Assembly: GCA_951812925.1 (NCBI GenBank)
Contig: OX638371.1
Location: 115,219,124 to 115,283,123 of the forward strand
Length of the DNA: 64,000 nucleotides
From: Calliopum simillimum
Lineage: Eukaryota; Arthropoda; Insecta; Diptera; Lauxaniidae
Direction: 5' to 3'
Under the pieces are notes generated by a model that did no database searches, was not told the DNA's origin, and saw only the letters and a list, made by a program, of their open reading frames with translations. The stretch's first letter is position 1; every line of letters begins with the position of its first letter. The position numbers and the translations under genes were made by a program. Shown here one piece after another: positions 22,526 through 33,378 of the stretch.

Positions 22526-23878
22526 CATAGTCTAAGCAACTTCTAAGCGTTTGCTCAAACCAAAGAAAAAGTGAGGTGAGTTTTGCATGTGGTGAAACAA
22601 CATCTACTAGAATCATGGAGAAAATTTAGCGCCCGCATAATCAGTGGTGAACATGTGCACATGGATTTTGCATTGTATTTCACCCATAAATGAATTTGCC
22701 CTTTTCCAAGAACATAACAAGAGCACTTGCGTTCCAGTTATCAGCTAAAGTGCTTTTTATTTCATTTCTACTTCAAATCACAAATTTAAAGTTAAACCAA
22801 AGTGGTTGAATTTGTTTGAACTTTTCACATATTTTTCAAGCTGCGTTTCTACTGTACAACGCTCGTATTGTATTGTAATAAATATTCCAGATGATGTTCT
22901 GAGAATACTTTTAAGCCCATTAACCACAACATGACTTTCATTTAATATTTGTTATTACTTTCAGCAACACAAAATGAAAAGCAAACAGCCACCCCAGCGC
23001 ATGAAAAACTCTGCAAAAGTTATGATAAAACTAATGCACGAGTATGCGAAACTATGGAATACATAAATCAAGATGGACATTTCCTTAGCCGCCAAGAATA
23101 AGAATCAAGAAAATCCATTATAAGAGTAAAGTGAAAAAAACAAAAGTGGCAAGCAGACAAATCCAAGGAATTTAAATAAAAACAAAAATAAAAAACAGAA
23201 AATTTCTTACAACTTCCTTAGGACAATAATCTGGAATCCTTAGCTTTGGCATGTCACTTGAAGGAATGCACTTACTCACACATAGATGCCTGCGCTTTTA
23301 TGCACAAACTTACAAGAAGTGTTTGGGGTGGTGTTCGTCCGTTCCACTATTCCTTACTGCTACGTTAGTCAGTCAGTCAGTCATTTGCTCAAGCGCGTCT
23401 ATCTACGTCTACGTAGTTGTGGTAACAACTTTTATGGATTTTACTATTTAAATTTCTTTATTTTTTGTTGTTGCTTCTCATTTCGCAGTTAAATAGCAAG
23501 AGAGAAGGCTCTGCTGTTATCTAGACAAATAGTTTTCATTTTATTTTGCAATTTATTTGCGAAAAGTACATTTAATCTTGATTTCTGATATTTTGCACTC
23601 ACTAACTTCCAGAAACCAACTAAATAGTTGCAGTACTATCTTCGGCATTGCCAAAAATTGAATACGCTACAATGTGTATATTAACTGAACCTTACAACCC
23701 TATCATCTATGACATTACCGTGTGTTCTCAGCTGACGAAACCAAGAGTACTTTTCTTCAAATTGCTAAGTCGCACGATAAAAATGACAGGGAATATCTCT
23801 TGTGGCGGAACCTATATATATACATATGTGGCAAGAAGGAAAAACTGCTAAAGTCGACTTGAGCTAAGTTTTCTTCTA
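22526..23878. other. No gene recognised
   Basis: Ordinary AT-rich sequence. A CAGT microsatellite (AGTCAGTCAGTCAGTCAT) sits near 23369. Open frames near 23251-23492 on the plus strand have no motif. Confidence 0.45.
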
Positions 23879-24855
23879 AGGCATGTTTTGTTTTGGTTTC
23901 TTTTCATTTTTGACAATTTTCTTTCAGTATTTTCCAATCGGTTGAAGCTCAGAGCAATTCGGAGGATTTGCATTTTTCGGTACAACATTGACCCCATTCT
24001 CTTCAAACCAATTCATTGCCAATTTGCCATAGTGACAATTCGCAAAATCTGTCCAAAATAACACAGGGTTTTCGTGAAGGCGCAGACCCTGCTGTTAGCA
24101 CTCTTTCATATAAAATTGATGGTTTACTGTACCACTTGTGACAAATACTGAGCTCTTCAAACTGCAGTTACATATTGCTTACCAAACCAAATTATTTTTT
24201 TGCAAACTTGTCCACGCAACATCGCCTTTCATCTTTGCGTTGTAAAAAAGTTGACCCGAAAGCTGTTAAAGTCAATTCAAAATTGTGTACAAAACGGTCG
24301 TAGAGCTTTTGAGAGCGAATTTTAGCAGCTGTGTTTTGCATATTGTTCCTATTTGGTGTCAGATGTGCTTTATATAAGGTTTTCAATCTTTCTCTTTGCA
24401 ATTTTTTGTACGTTTCTGGGCGACATATGCACTTTTTTAGCCACATCTCTAATGGAGGGTCCAGTATTTTTTTCATAGGCACGTAACACTTTTTTTGCTT
24501 TTTCCTCTGAGGTAAATCCTTTTTTTCGAACACTTCCAAATTTCCTTTCCGTAGTTAATCGTTCACTAAAGTTTTTCAGTACGCAAGCTACCGTTGATTT
24601 TGCAATATTTATATTTTATGCAATGTTTTTGTTCGACAAATATGGAAAATCGTGTTTTTCGCGCACAATTAATTCTAGCACATTTTCTTTCGATGAACTC
24701 ATTTTGAAAACTATTCAAAATTCTAAATAGCCAAAGATGAAGAAATGTAAGACAAATAATTCTAAAACGATTACATCTGTTACATTTGCTTTTACTGTAA
24801 TATTTGACGCGATATTCTTTGTTTACTGCGACTACTTTTTTTCGTGTACATACCT
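23879..24855 (-). pseudogene. Second Tc1-like copy, opposite orientation
   Basis: The minus strand encodes the same Tc1-like transposase as 20770-21746. Near the N-terminus there is an uninterrupted 115-residue stretch (24192-24539) with GDERRCCVDKFAKK-like and AAKIRSQKLYDRFVHNFE blocks. The catalytic end follows with NPVLFWTDFANCHYGK and NPPNCSELQPIGKY. The 5' terminal repeat (AGGTATGTACACGAAAAAAA on the minus strand) and flanking TA are present at 24855. At the other end, sequence after the transposase block jumps straight to ACATGCCTTA, either a remnant of the 3' repeat or chance. Gly again replaces the expected Glu in PIE. Non-functional. Confidence 0.82.
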
Positions 24856-24857
24856 TA

Positions 24858-25851
24858 GTCGAGATATTTCCTCATATGAAATAAAATAAGCTCTCTTTTA
24901 ACTTTAAATGTCGTTTAAATGCCTTTTAAAAGCGGAAAACTAAAATAAACGGATTTGTACCTTTTAATTTAATAAAAGAAATGCTTTGATATTTACTTCA
25001 AAATATTGTTAACTTTTAGCTTTAAAAAGTCTTGGATTTTAAAAAAAAACCATACCAAAGAATAAACAAAGCGCAAAATCTGCGCGACGAAGTAAATGCA
25101 ATTATTTTGAAATTTTCGCATACAACATGCAATTTATAGTTGAATTTTGTTGCCGTTGTACTTTGTAGCTGCCATTGTTATTGTTATTGTTGCTAGTGTT
25201 GTAAGTGTTGTTGCCTTTGTTACCGTGTTAATAGTAAACTGTGCTTGCAGCAAACAAACGCTAGAGGGCGCATCCTACCATTGCTATTATAATAAGTTTT
25301 ACATTTAAATAGTAGGGTCTTGCATTGCTTTATTCTTATTTCTTTTATAATTTTTTTGCTCTGAAAGTTTAATATATAGTTCATAAGCATAGCATATAGT
25401 TCATAAGTATCCAGCTAAAGAAAACTCAAATTCCTATTCGGTGTCTTCGTTGTACCTTCGGATGGGCCAAAAACTATAGTTTTGTTTCTTGAAAGATTCG
25501 ACTTATTTTTGTGGTTCCATTACCAAAGCTAGCAGAATAGAGTATAATGTTCCTCACTCACCTGTATAACGCCTCAATTTTTCTCCAATTTAATGTTAAC
25601 ATTTATAACTCTTCTTTAAACTTTTATCCTAGCAACGCTAATGTTTCGACAAAACATCATTTGTTAAATTTGTTATTGTCAGTAGAATGATGTGATGTCT
25701 CTGTTATAGATACAAATGTGCAGATACTTTGGCTATCGATATTTTTTTACGCTGGCAGACAATAGAGTAAACTGAGTTTCCTTAGTCAAAAAGTATTTCA
25801 CATTTTGGAATCAAATGTTTAAAGTCATCTTGTGATTCACAAAGCAAAATG
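24858..25851. other. No gene recognised
   Basis: AT-rich sequence with a TTGTTATTGTTGCTAGTG-type microsatellite near 25180-25220. No coding motif. Confidence 0.45.
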
Positions 25852-25853
25852 TA

Positions 25854-26971
25854 GGGGAATAGTGTCGGGTGTGGGCACCTTTTTGTTTTCGACTCATAAC
25901 ATTTGACCAAATGTATATTATGCTGCCATATAAGTATCATTGGAAAGCTAGAGACCTTAGCTAACTACTGGTGAAGAAAGTAAATTGATTTCGTCAGTTG
26001 GAAAAAAAAAATAAAAATTTAGGTCGGTTGTGGGCACCCTTACAAAATCGGCTAAAAATGAGAAAATATGAAATTAAACTTAATCAAATGGAGAAAAACG
26101 CAAATTTAATTTATTTTGGCAACATTTACTTTCACAAATTCTGTTTAATGGCTTTAAAAATTCAGCGTCACAGAAAATATCTGAATCGAATGCCTATTGC
26201 CATGAAACCAGACTTGATTGTCTTCGGCGTTAATGCCAGATCAATTGTTTTGCTGACTAAGCCGGCTAGGAGACGTAATTTTAAGCTCTTTTGGACATTC
26301 CTCTTTTGCCAAGCATTAGTTTTTGTACCAATCCGCCATCTGCTTCTCGGTCCACTTGTCTGGAAACTCAATACCGAGATTTTTTACAAAGTGGTATGCC
26401 ACCTTGCCACCCACACTTAATGAAAACAAATTTTTTTCTACGATATCTTTAAAGGGCCTATTGGTTCTTACCTTTCCACAAAAAAAAAAAACGTAAAAAG
26501 GGATAAAAACACCATTTAAATTTGTTATGTTGACATCTACAACGAGATTTCAGTAAAATACACGCTTAAAATAAAAAAAGAGGAGTGCCCACGACCTACC
26601 CAATTAGGTGCCCACAACCGACTTTGACAGCCACTTTGAAAAGCAATAAGCAAATTCTGTTCTGTGCACATTTTGGTTGGATTCGGTTTTGAATCACAAA
26701 ACATAATAAATTTACTGCATAAATATAGATTGCATTCAGCTTTTCGATCGATTCACTTCGATTTATCGCACTTGGAAAATGATTGAAAAAAGCTTTTGTG
26801 TTGACTTTATTTATTCGAAAATTGTTTTCTAATCAGCACAAAGCATATGCGTCTGTTTGCTCCAGTATATGCACAAAAACTTCGTGCAGTCATAACAGGC
26901 GGATTTGTTTTCTGTCAAAAGTTACGGGGCTGCCCACACCCTACTCATACCCGCAGGCGACACTATTCCCC
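25854..26971. mobile_element. Pogo-like element, TGTGGGCACC motif type
   Basis: Ends are GGGGAATAGTGTCG and its exact inverse CGACACTATTCCCC, with TA outside each. TGTGGGCACC stands near the left end at about 25870 and 26029. Its reverse complement or variants stand towards the right end at about 26585, 26606 and 26929. The minus strand keeps a broken helix-turn-helix remnant resembling the CENP-B/pogo DNA-binding region (listed separately). A partial copy of the same family is at 31615-31973. Length 1118 bp, no intact transposase. Confidence 0.78.
26170..26414 (-). pseudogene. CENP-B/pogo-type HTH remnant
   Basis: Minus-strand reading from 26414 gives VGGKVAYHFVKNLGIEF, then PDKWTEKQMADWYKN, a stop, ECPKELKITSPSRLSQQNN, a second stop, then GINAEDNQVWF. 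This spacing resembles the CENP-B-type HTH region of pogo/Tigger-like transposases: a helix, then PxxWxxxxxAGxDW, a block with LRxPExxSxxR, and a downstream FNxxxVxxFF. Two in-frame stops make it a pseudogene. The 140-codon frame on the opposite strand (25998-26420) is its antisense shadow. Confidence 0.65.
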
Positions 26972-27049
26972 TAATAAATTAAGATATTTTGGTGACATGT
27001 GAAGAAACTTATTTTATGCTAATAGCCTGATTAAATAATTTCAGCGATA

Positions 27050-27250
27050 TAATAAATGTGTTTTTCTGAGGGCGTAGTACCGCCCACTTTTTCAGTGAGC
27101 ATTATGTGTCCCAATGATTTTTATATATATACCAAATCTCGTTTATCTGCGGCAAAGAACTTCGGAGATATGATTAGTTAGGGGAGCGTGGTACCCCCCA
27201 CTTTTTTAGGCTATAACTTAGCTTTTTTATAGGTACTAACATTATGTGAA
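27050..27250. repeat. Two units of GGGCGTAGTACC / GCCCACTTTTT repeat
   Basis: AGGGCGTAGTACCGCCCACT at about 27069 and GGGAGCGTGGTACCCCCCAC at about 27182 mark two diverged units about 115 bp apart. A similar GAACGTAGTACCACTCACTT lies near 59231. No coding content. Confidence 0.4.
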
Positions 27251-27364
27251 AACTTCTTTAAAAATCGATCAGTTAGTTTGCGAGTCAATGAGAAACATAT
27301 GCACAAACGAAATCTCATTTTTATAAAAATAATTTTCGTTTTTTGTCTCATAGCTTGAAAACTA

Positions 27365-28252
27365 TTGGGTGTACAACTTCAAAACCGGAATTTTTTAGCG
27401 AAATTTGATGCTTTATTGTGGAAAAATGTTACAATATATTTTATTTAAAGTATTGTCTATTGGAAGCTACAACATTCCCCATCTTTCAGGCAATTTATGA
27501 ATTCCATCCCAAAAAAATTGCGCCGGCTTGGCGGCCAAAAATGAATCTATCCAATTTTCGATATCTTGAACTTAAGTGAAGCGTATTCCTGATAGGGCAT
27601 TCTGCATCGATCGGAACAAATGCTAGTCTGATGGTGCAAGGTCTGGGCTATAAAGCGGGTGAGGCAAAATTTCCCATCCGTTGTTTTCCGTTGTTTTCCA
27701 GGTAATTTTTGACTGGGGCAGCAATATGTGGCCGAGCGTTGTCATGATGAAAAATTATTGCTTCGTGTCTGGTCGCATTTTCCGGGCGTTTTTCGATGAT
27801 GGCACGCTTCAAACGTATTTACTGTGTTTGATAGAGGTCACCTGTGAGCATTACAGAGCATTACCTTGGCACCATGGATATTTGCCTTTGGCTGGGAAGG
27901 TCCTGGTTGTCCGGGCTTCATATATGAATGTTTGCGTTTCGGGTTGTCGCAATGGATCCATTTTTCATCCCCAGTCACGATTCGATGCAAAAATGACTTT
28001 TGGCAGCAGTTTTCTTTGCAAAAAAATGACCCAACAGAACCTCCCGCAAATGCTGTCTTTTTCTCCAATTTTCGAAGTTATTCATCGTGAAAAATAATAA
28101 TGATGCACACAAGATAAAATTGTTTTGTTGACTGATTTTGACAGCTGTCAAATGTACCGTCAAAATGACATATATATAAAGTTCGAGCTTTCACGATATT
28201 TGTTAGTACGGACATCCACTGTCAAATTCCCGTTTTTAAGTTGTACACCCAA
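27365..28252 (-). pseudogene. Mariner element with deleted, frameshifted transposase
   Basis: Terminal repeats are TTGGGTGTACAACTTCAAAA (left) and, reverse-complemented, TTGGGTGTACAACTTAAAAA (right), with TA on both sides. On the minus strand the transposase retains RIVTGDEKWIHCDNPKRK, the first catalytic Asp region, then KPNIHGAKVMLC-like sequence (here KANIHGAKVMLC), then FHHDNARPHIA with the second Asp and YSPDLAPSD with the third, followed by a C-terminal WIDSFLAAK block. This is the DD34D mariner pattern. The N-terminal DNA-binding half is missing, frames shift and stops occur, and the element is 888 bp compared with about 1.3 kb for intact mariners. Confidence 0.9.
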
Positions 28253-28254
28253 TA

Positions 28255-30274
28255 TAAAACATAGCTCAAATTTGCAACATTAACATAGGCGTATCCGTTG
28301 GCGGATTTTGTTCATATTCACAGATTTTAATTTTTTTTAATCTTAAAAATATCTGTACTAAATTTCTAGCTCTATTATTATTATTTATTACCGATGTTTC
28401 ATACAAACCCGTTCCCTGTCCGTGATCGTTACTATATTTGTGTAGACTAAAAAATTATTTCCCTATATATTTCCCAGATCTGATTATAACAGAAAGTATG
28501 AGAATATTTGTGAAACTTTCAAGAAGGTTCCAGATGGTTCAGTATACAAAGAAGTGTTTGCCCAGTAAAGATAAACCTGTGAGAGAGCAGCAAAGATTGT
28601 CAACTGAATTATTGTGAAGTGAAAACGGATATTTAAATTCTACGTTATTTCTCGAGGACAATTTTGATTGGTTTTGAGCAAAAATGAAAAATCGTTTTTA
28701 GATGGTTTATCAATTTTTTAGGTCTAAATTTATAACGTTCAACTAAAGTTTTTATTGACTAACGTTTGAGCTAAAAATGTAAGTTTTTAATTACAGTACG
28801 AAAATTCGATTTCTCTAAATGAAATTTAAAAAAATTATCAAAATAAAAAACCAAATCTCAAACTAAAAATAATGTGAGTGTTTACCTTCAAGCTGACACG
28901 CGATTAGTAAATCATATCCCAGCCAAAACTTAGTAAAGGAAGTAAAAAGTAAAGCAGCTAAAAGGACATAGATAAAATTACTAAGTAGAAAGTGGTCTAT
29001 GCTCATAGTATGCGAGAACAAAAAGAAGGAAAAAAAACACCCAAAAGTCAATATGAATTCCCAAATGAAGCCAGCCATTCATTCCTATGATGTTGTTGGC
29101 ACACATACAAATGGGAATATTAAAAAGCATTTCGTCACGCGACCCGAACCAATAAATAAACAATTGCTTTTAGAATTTCCGACATTTTTTCAACAATTCC
29201 AATAGATTTTCATTTTTATTTGCAAAACGGGATGACTAAATAAACAAAACAAAACGGATGTGGAATTCCATGAAGAATAGAAAGCAAAGGGAGACAAAAA
29301 AGGAAATGAAACAAATTTAATGCAATACATTAACAAATGATGATGTACGGGTGGGGTATATGTCGAAAAAGGTTCATGTGATTTATGTTAGATATCTATA
29401 AATTGAAACCTTATTCATTGTCGTATTCTACAAGCTGAGCTTTTCCCAAATATCCTAACATATTGACTTTATAGCCAACATGCAAGACAAAGGATAATTC
29501 CCCAAAAAAAACTTCTTTACTCCGCAAATACCATCATTATCGGTGGTGTCAACAACCTCGTTGTTTTTTTCGTATTTTTGCAACTTTTTGCTTTCCGCCT
29601 TTTGTTGCAAGTATGACATGCCATGGCTGGCACATAACGGATGAAAAAATAATAACGTGCCCACTTGATCATGACTGCTAAAGTGTTATCCTGCGCACTA
29701 CTTGAAGCCATCATGTTCCCTGTGATGAGGACGACGACGACGACTGGTACATGCAGTACGTACATATGTCCGTACATTTCCCTGCCTTGTCACTATGTGT
29801 TCTTCGTCAGTCATGGCAGAATAACATTTTGGATGGTTTGTTTATTTTGTTTCCTCACTTATTTGCTTCGTTGGTTCGTCATCTTGCGTTGTGCTGTGCT
29901 ATGTTGAATGTGTGTGAGTACAAGTACGTCAGCATTAATCATATCCTTACCGCTTGGTACTACTTAGTACCGTTTAAGGTGGATTTAAAAGTGTACTTTC
30001 AGTATTATGATATAATGTTGCGTTAGCTGACTATTTTCACAACTATGTTTGGCAACAATGCTTAGGAGCATAAATTTTTGCAATTATGTTTGTCAGAAAT
30101 GTTTAGCAAAAATTTTTGGCAACAATATAATGTAACAAGTTTAGAAACAAGGCTTAGAAACATTAGATAGCAACAAGAAGTTATATACCAGCAGCATATA
30201 CTTACTAAATCTTCGAGTAGTCAAAACTTCCACTTTTCAAATAGTTAAATAAAAAAATAGCATACTTTCAGGGT
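28255..30274. other. No gene recognised
   Basis: AT-rich sequence without a convincing exon. A less AT-rich patch at about 29500-29910 contains GACGACGACGACGAC-type codon-like repeats and overlapping open frames on both strands, none with a family motif or splice support. Confidence 0.4.
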
Positions 30275-30545
30275 GTACGATAAATGTTTGGAATTTGAAA
30301 ATTATGACTTTTTATATCTCAAACCACTATTCTGAGCCAGCGATAAACTTTCCAAAATCTTCTGAGAGAGAGTTTAAACATTTTTGACGCGAATTTTTTC
30401 GTAGTCAAAAAAAAAGAGTTTTCCTACAAAAATATTGTAAAGTTTTTACCATAATCAAAATGTTTTTGTGAAAGGTCTTACAATATGCCAAGGAACATAT
30501 TTCAGTTGTTAGCAGAAAAAAAATTTTTAGTGACCCAGCCTAATG
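30275..30545 (-). repeat. Arm related to the long-TIR element at 53 kb
   Basis: On the minus strand the block TTTTGATTATGGTAAAAACT and a following ACTACGAAAAAATTCGCG block resemble the left arm of 52993-53681 (TTTTGACTATGGTGAAAACT, GCGAAAAAATAATTCACG). A CAGGGTGTACG motif stands at about 30271. Boundaries are unclear. Confidence 0.35.
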
Positions 30546-31164
30546 TACATAAAGCATTTTTGCTACTAACCCAACACCCAATGTATTTATTTTACCCATC
30601 ACTCCACTTGTCCACATCCACATCGACAACACAACAATGAAAATATACCGAGCGGAGCGTTTCCTCTTGCATGCAACTCCCTTGCTGGAGAGTTTTAGAC
30701 TTTAGTAAATAAAGAAAGTCCCAAAACGTGTGCAATTCTACAAAACCTGCGTTCCTGTGTTTTATGCTAAGCTATTCCTTGTATGTGTTTACTTTAACCC
30801 CCGACCAACACAACCAACGTACGTAGCACCCTTGGGGCCATGCATGTAAATTGCAAGCAATTATTATTTTTCAAAATACACAAATACTATAGCAATCAAA
30901 ATAGACAAACACACACACACATAGTATTTAAGTCAGAGAGTCTTACTGTGAGCGTGTGCGTGTGCATTTGACCTGTTGTTTCTACTACTAACGTAGAGAA
31001 AATGCACGTATGTAATTAAAACGTAGCAAAATTGCATGTTTCCTTCCACATCTTCACCCCACTCCTTTACACTTTACTACCTTCCTTCATTGTTTTTACG
31101 ATTTTACAATACATAAGTTTTGACATGCAACACTTCTATCTTGCATGTTATACGTATATTGTAC

Positions 31165-31370
31165 ATTAATGTGGGTCGCAAAAAAAAAATGTCTCTGCAT
31201 GGGTCAATTCTTTTGCAGAACGCGAATTCGCAAAAATAGAGCATAAAAAATTTGTAAGATCTGCATCAAAAGCTTTTGGAAAGTTCCACCCTTTTTCAGG
31301 AAGAACGTTTTTTACGTAGTGCCCTAATGTATGCTACGTTTTTGTATAAATTCAAATAGGCTCCCTTTAC
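31165..31370 (+). repeat. Arm related to the long-TIR element at 53 kb
   Basis: Begins GTGGGTCGCAAAAAAAAAAT and continues with CGCAAAAATAGAGCATAAAA, TCTGCATCAAAAGCTTTTGG, and later GTATGCTACGTTTTTGTA. The same ordered blocks occur in the left arm of 52993-53681. It is a single arm without a matching partner nearby. Confidence 0.5.
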
Positions 31371-31614
31371 ACGGAGAAACAAACATCCGCGACATAAGTA
31401 TTTAAAACTAAATTTCAAACATAAATTACCTTACGTATGAACTATATGATTGTTCCGTAAAGTAATATTTAAAAATAAAATATAGTGAAATAATTCCGTG
31501 GCAGGAAGGAAAAACTGCTTAAGTCGATTTTTGATTAGAAAGCAAAGCAGTTTAAATTTTGTTTTTTGTGTATCAATATTTATGTTGCTTTGCTTTTTTA
31601 TCGAATATCGTACC

Positions 31615-31973
31615 GGATACCGGGTTTTGGAACCTTTTTGTTTTCGACCCATAACGTTTGACCAAATTTAAGTATATTATACAGACATATAAATGTCAAT
31701 GGATAGCTAGAGACCTTAGCTAACTACTGGTGAAGAAACTAAACTGAATTCGTCAGTTCAAAAAATTATATCAAAAAAATTATGACAAAAAACAAATTTT
31801 TGGATCGGTAGTGGGCACCCTTAGAAAATCGACTAAAAATGCGAAAATATGAAATTAAATGCAATTAAATGGAGAAGAAACATTGAAAACATTGACTCAC
31901 ACAAATTCAAAAAATTCTACTCAACGGGGGGGTGCCCACACTCGAACCATGCCCGCAGACAGCACTCTTGCCC
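31615..31973. mobile_element. Deleted copy of the TGTGGGCACC pogo-like family
   Basis: Compared with 25854-26971 it keeps the left interior (TTGTTTTCGACCCATAACG, AGCTAGAGACCTTAGCTAAC, GAATTCGTCAGTT, AGTGGGCACCCTTAGAAAAT) and the right end (GGTGCCCACACTCG, CATGCCCGCAGACAGCACTC, TTGCCC then TA). The middle is missing and the left terminus has decayed. Confidence 0.65.
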
Positions 31974-32135
31974 TAATATTTACTCTTAATTGCCTGCATT
32001 TTCCTATACGTACAGTAAATTAAGCTTTCAGACAGTAAAATTTATAACCGACTTTACTTAATAATTCTATTAAAAATACTAACGGTTGGACAGACATTTG
32101 CTTAATATTCACAAATTTTGCACCTCTTCAACATA

Positions 32136-32275
32136 TAGCTTTGTGGAGAAGCGGTCTAACTATAACTAACTAAAATAATATTTTTCTATCACATGGACGA
32201 ACCCCGGTTCGAATCCTAGTGCGATCAGTTCGTTTCTTTCTCCTTTTTTATTTATTTGCTTATTTTTTTTTGTTG
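32136..32275 (+). repeat. tRNA-like (SINE-type) block with T-rich tail
   Basis: GAGAAGCGGTCTAACTATAA looks like a box A region and CCCCGGTTCGAATCCTAG contains a good box B (GGTTCGAATCC, about 32203-32213). About 45 bp lie between them. A TTTCTTTCTCCTTTTTT tail follows. It does not fold into a complete tRNA by eye, so a SINE head or decayed tRNA is the likely reading. Confidence 0.4.
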
Positions 32276-33030
32276 GAACTTTATCACTTCAATCTTTTCG
32301 AAAAAATTATTATACTGTGAGGTTAGTCGAAAATTCTGACTTTGCTAAAACAGTAGAGTTAAAGTAGTATGAACTATTGTTATGTTATTCTTCGTGTATA
32401 GGTAATTTTACCCACTTTTGCGACATAAAATAATGTTTCGCCTTTCGTAATATTAAAGTTTTTTTTATGATTAGGTTATGTTAGAGTGGTGGTTTTGCAA
32501 GCTTTCCATACAAATATTATGTTTTGACCCAAAACAATTTCTATCGTTGTTAAAGTGCTCACATGAGTCAAAATATTTTGTGCAAAATCAATAATCCAAG
32601 GAACCCACTTTAATATACATTGCAGCACATATGAGTATGTGGGACAGGGTGGTTATCTACCTGTCACCCACTTTTAAAATCAAAATTAAGTTACTCTGCT
32701 GGAAAATTAATCGGCACATTGTTTTTGCTCGAATAAATTTTAAACGTTACAAGTGCAATAGTTTACTGCTTCTTTTTTGTCATAACTCTCAGAACAAATG
32801 GGTTAATTGTATCATATACCCTACACATGTCAGCGATAACTTTGAGCGTGCACGTACGAAAATTCCAAAGTTGTCAATTTCTATTTTCAACTTACTACTT
32901 CAGCGTTTTTAATTTTAATGAGCAAAAATATATACGAGTAGTTTGCAGCATGACTAGTCCAAACCAATTTGTGACGCTAAACTTTTTTGTGTAGCTTTAG
33001 TTATTGAAATGTTATTAAACTTGTACTCAC
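32276..33030. other. Probable intron, nothing recognised
   Basis: Lies 3' of the minus-strand exon at 33031-33378 in the direction of that gene, so it would be intronic. AT-rich, with no further exon recognised. Confidence 0.4.
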
Positions 33031-33378
33031 AATTTCACGCTGCAACTTGGCGATATTATAGTTGGCCTGCGCTAAGCGCACACTTAACGTTGCCACATCA
33101 CTGGTCAGTTGTGCTCGTTCGCCGGTATTGCGATCGACTAGTTTCAGCAGCTTATCCTCCAGACTCTGATTGACCTTCTGTACACGTTTATGTGACTCAT
33201 AGAGCCGATCATATTTATCCTGCCACGCAATGACACTATCCTCGAGTTCAACTTGACGATTCGATTCACGTAGGCAGGCAGATTCCATGGCAAGCAATTG
33301 GGTTTGTTTTTCGTGCAGCGCCTGTTTGAGCGCCTCTATTTCTACAGCAGCCGCTTGCAGGTGGGCATCACAATTGTT
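33031..33378 (-). CDS. Internal coding exon, coiled-coil protein resembling TJAP1/Pilt
   Basis: A 348-bp minus-strand exon, 116 codons, phase 0 at both ends. It is preceded by a pyrimidine tract and CAG (acceptor, CTTTCTTTTCAG) and followed by GTGAGT (donor). The product is charged and heptad-like throughout. Residues 1-50 are one helix (EIEALKQALHEKQTQLLAME), then WQDKYDRLYESHKRVQKVNQ, then SLEDKLLKLVDRNTGERAQL and RLAQANYNIAKLQREI. The order DKxxRLxxSxxxxQxxNQxLEDKL, about 20 residues, then a NTIxKL-like NYNIAKL matches my recollection of the coiled coil in tight-junction-associated protein 1 (Pilt family), hence the tentative name. Codon use and GC are clearly higher than in the surroundings. 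The remaining exons are not recognisable in this window. The Met and stop of the open frame lie in introns. I am sure it is an exon, less sure of the family. Confidence 0.82.

Noticed and set aside
25998..26420. 140-codon frame on the plus strand
   Set aside because: Lies opposite the CENP-B/pogo-type HTH remnant; the minus-strand reading carries the family motif and this one carries none.
27681..28097. 138-codon frame on the plus strand
   Set aside because: Antisense of the mariner transposase remnant.
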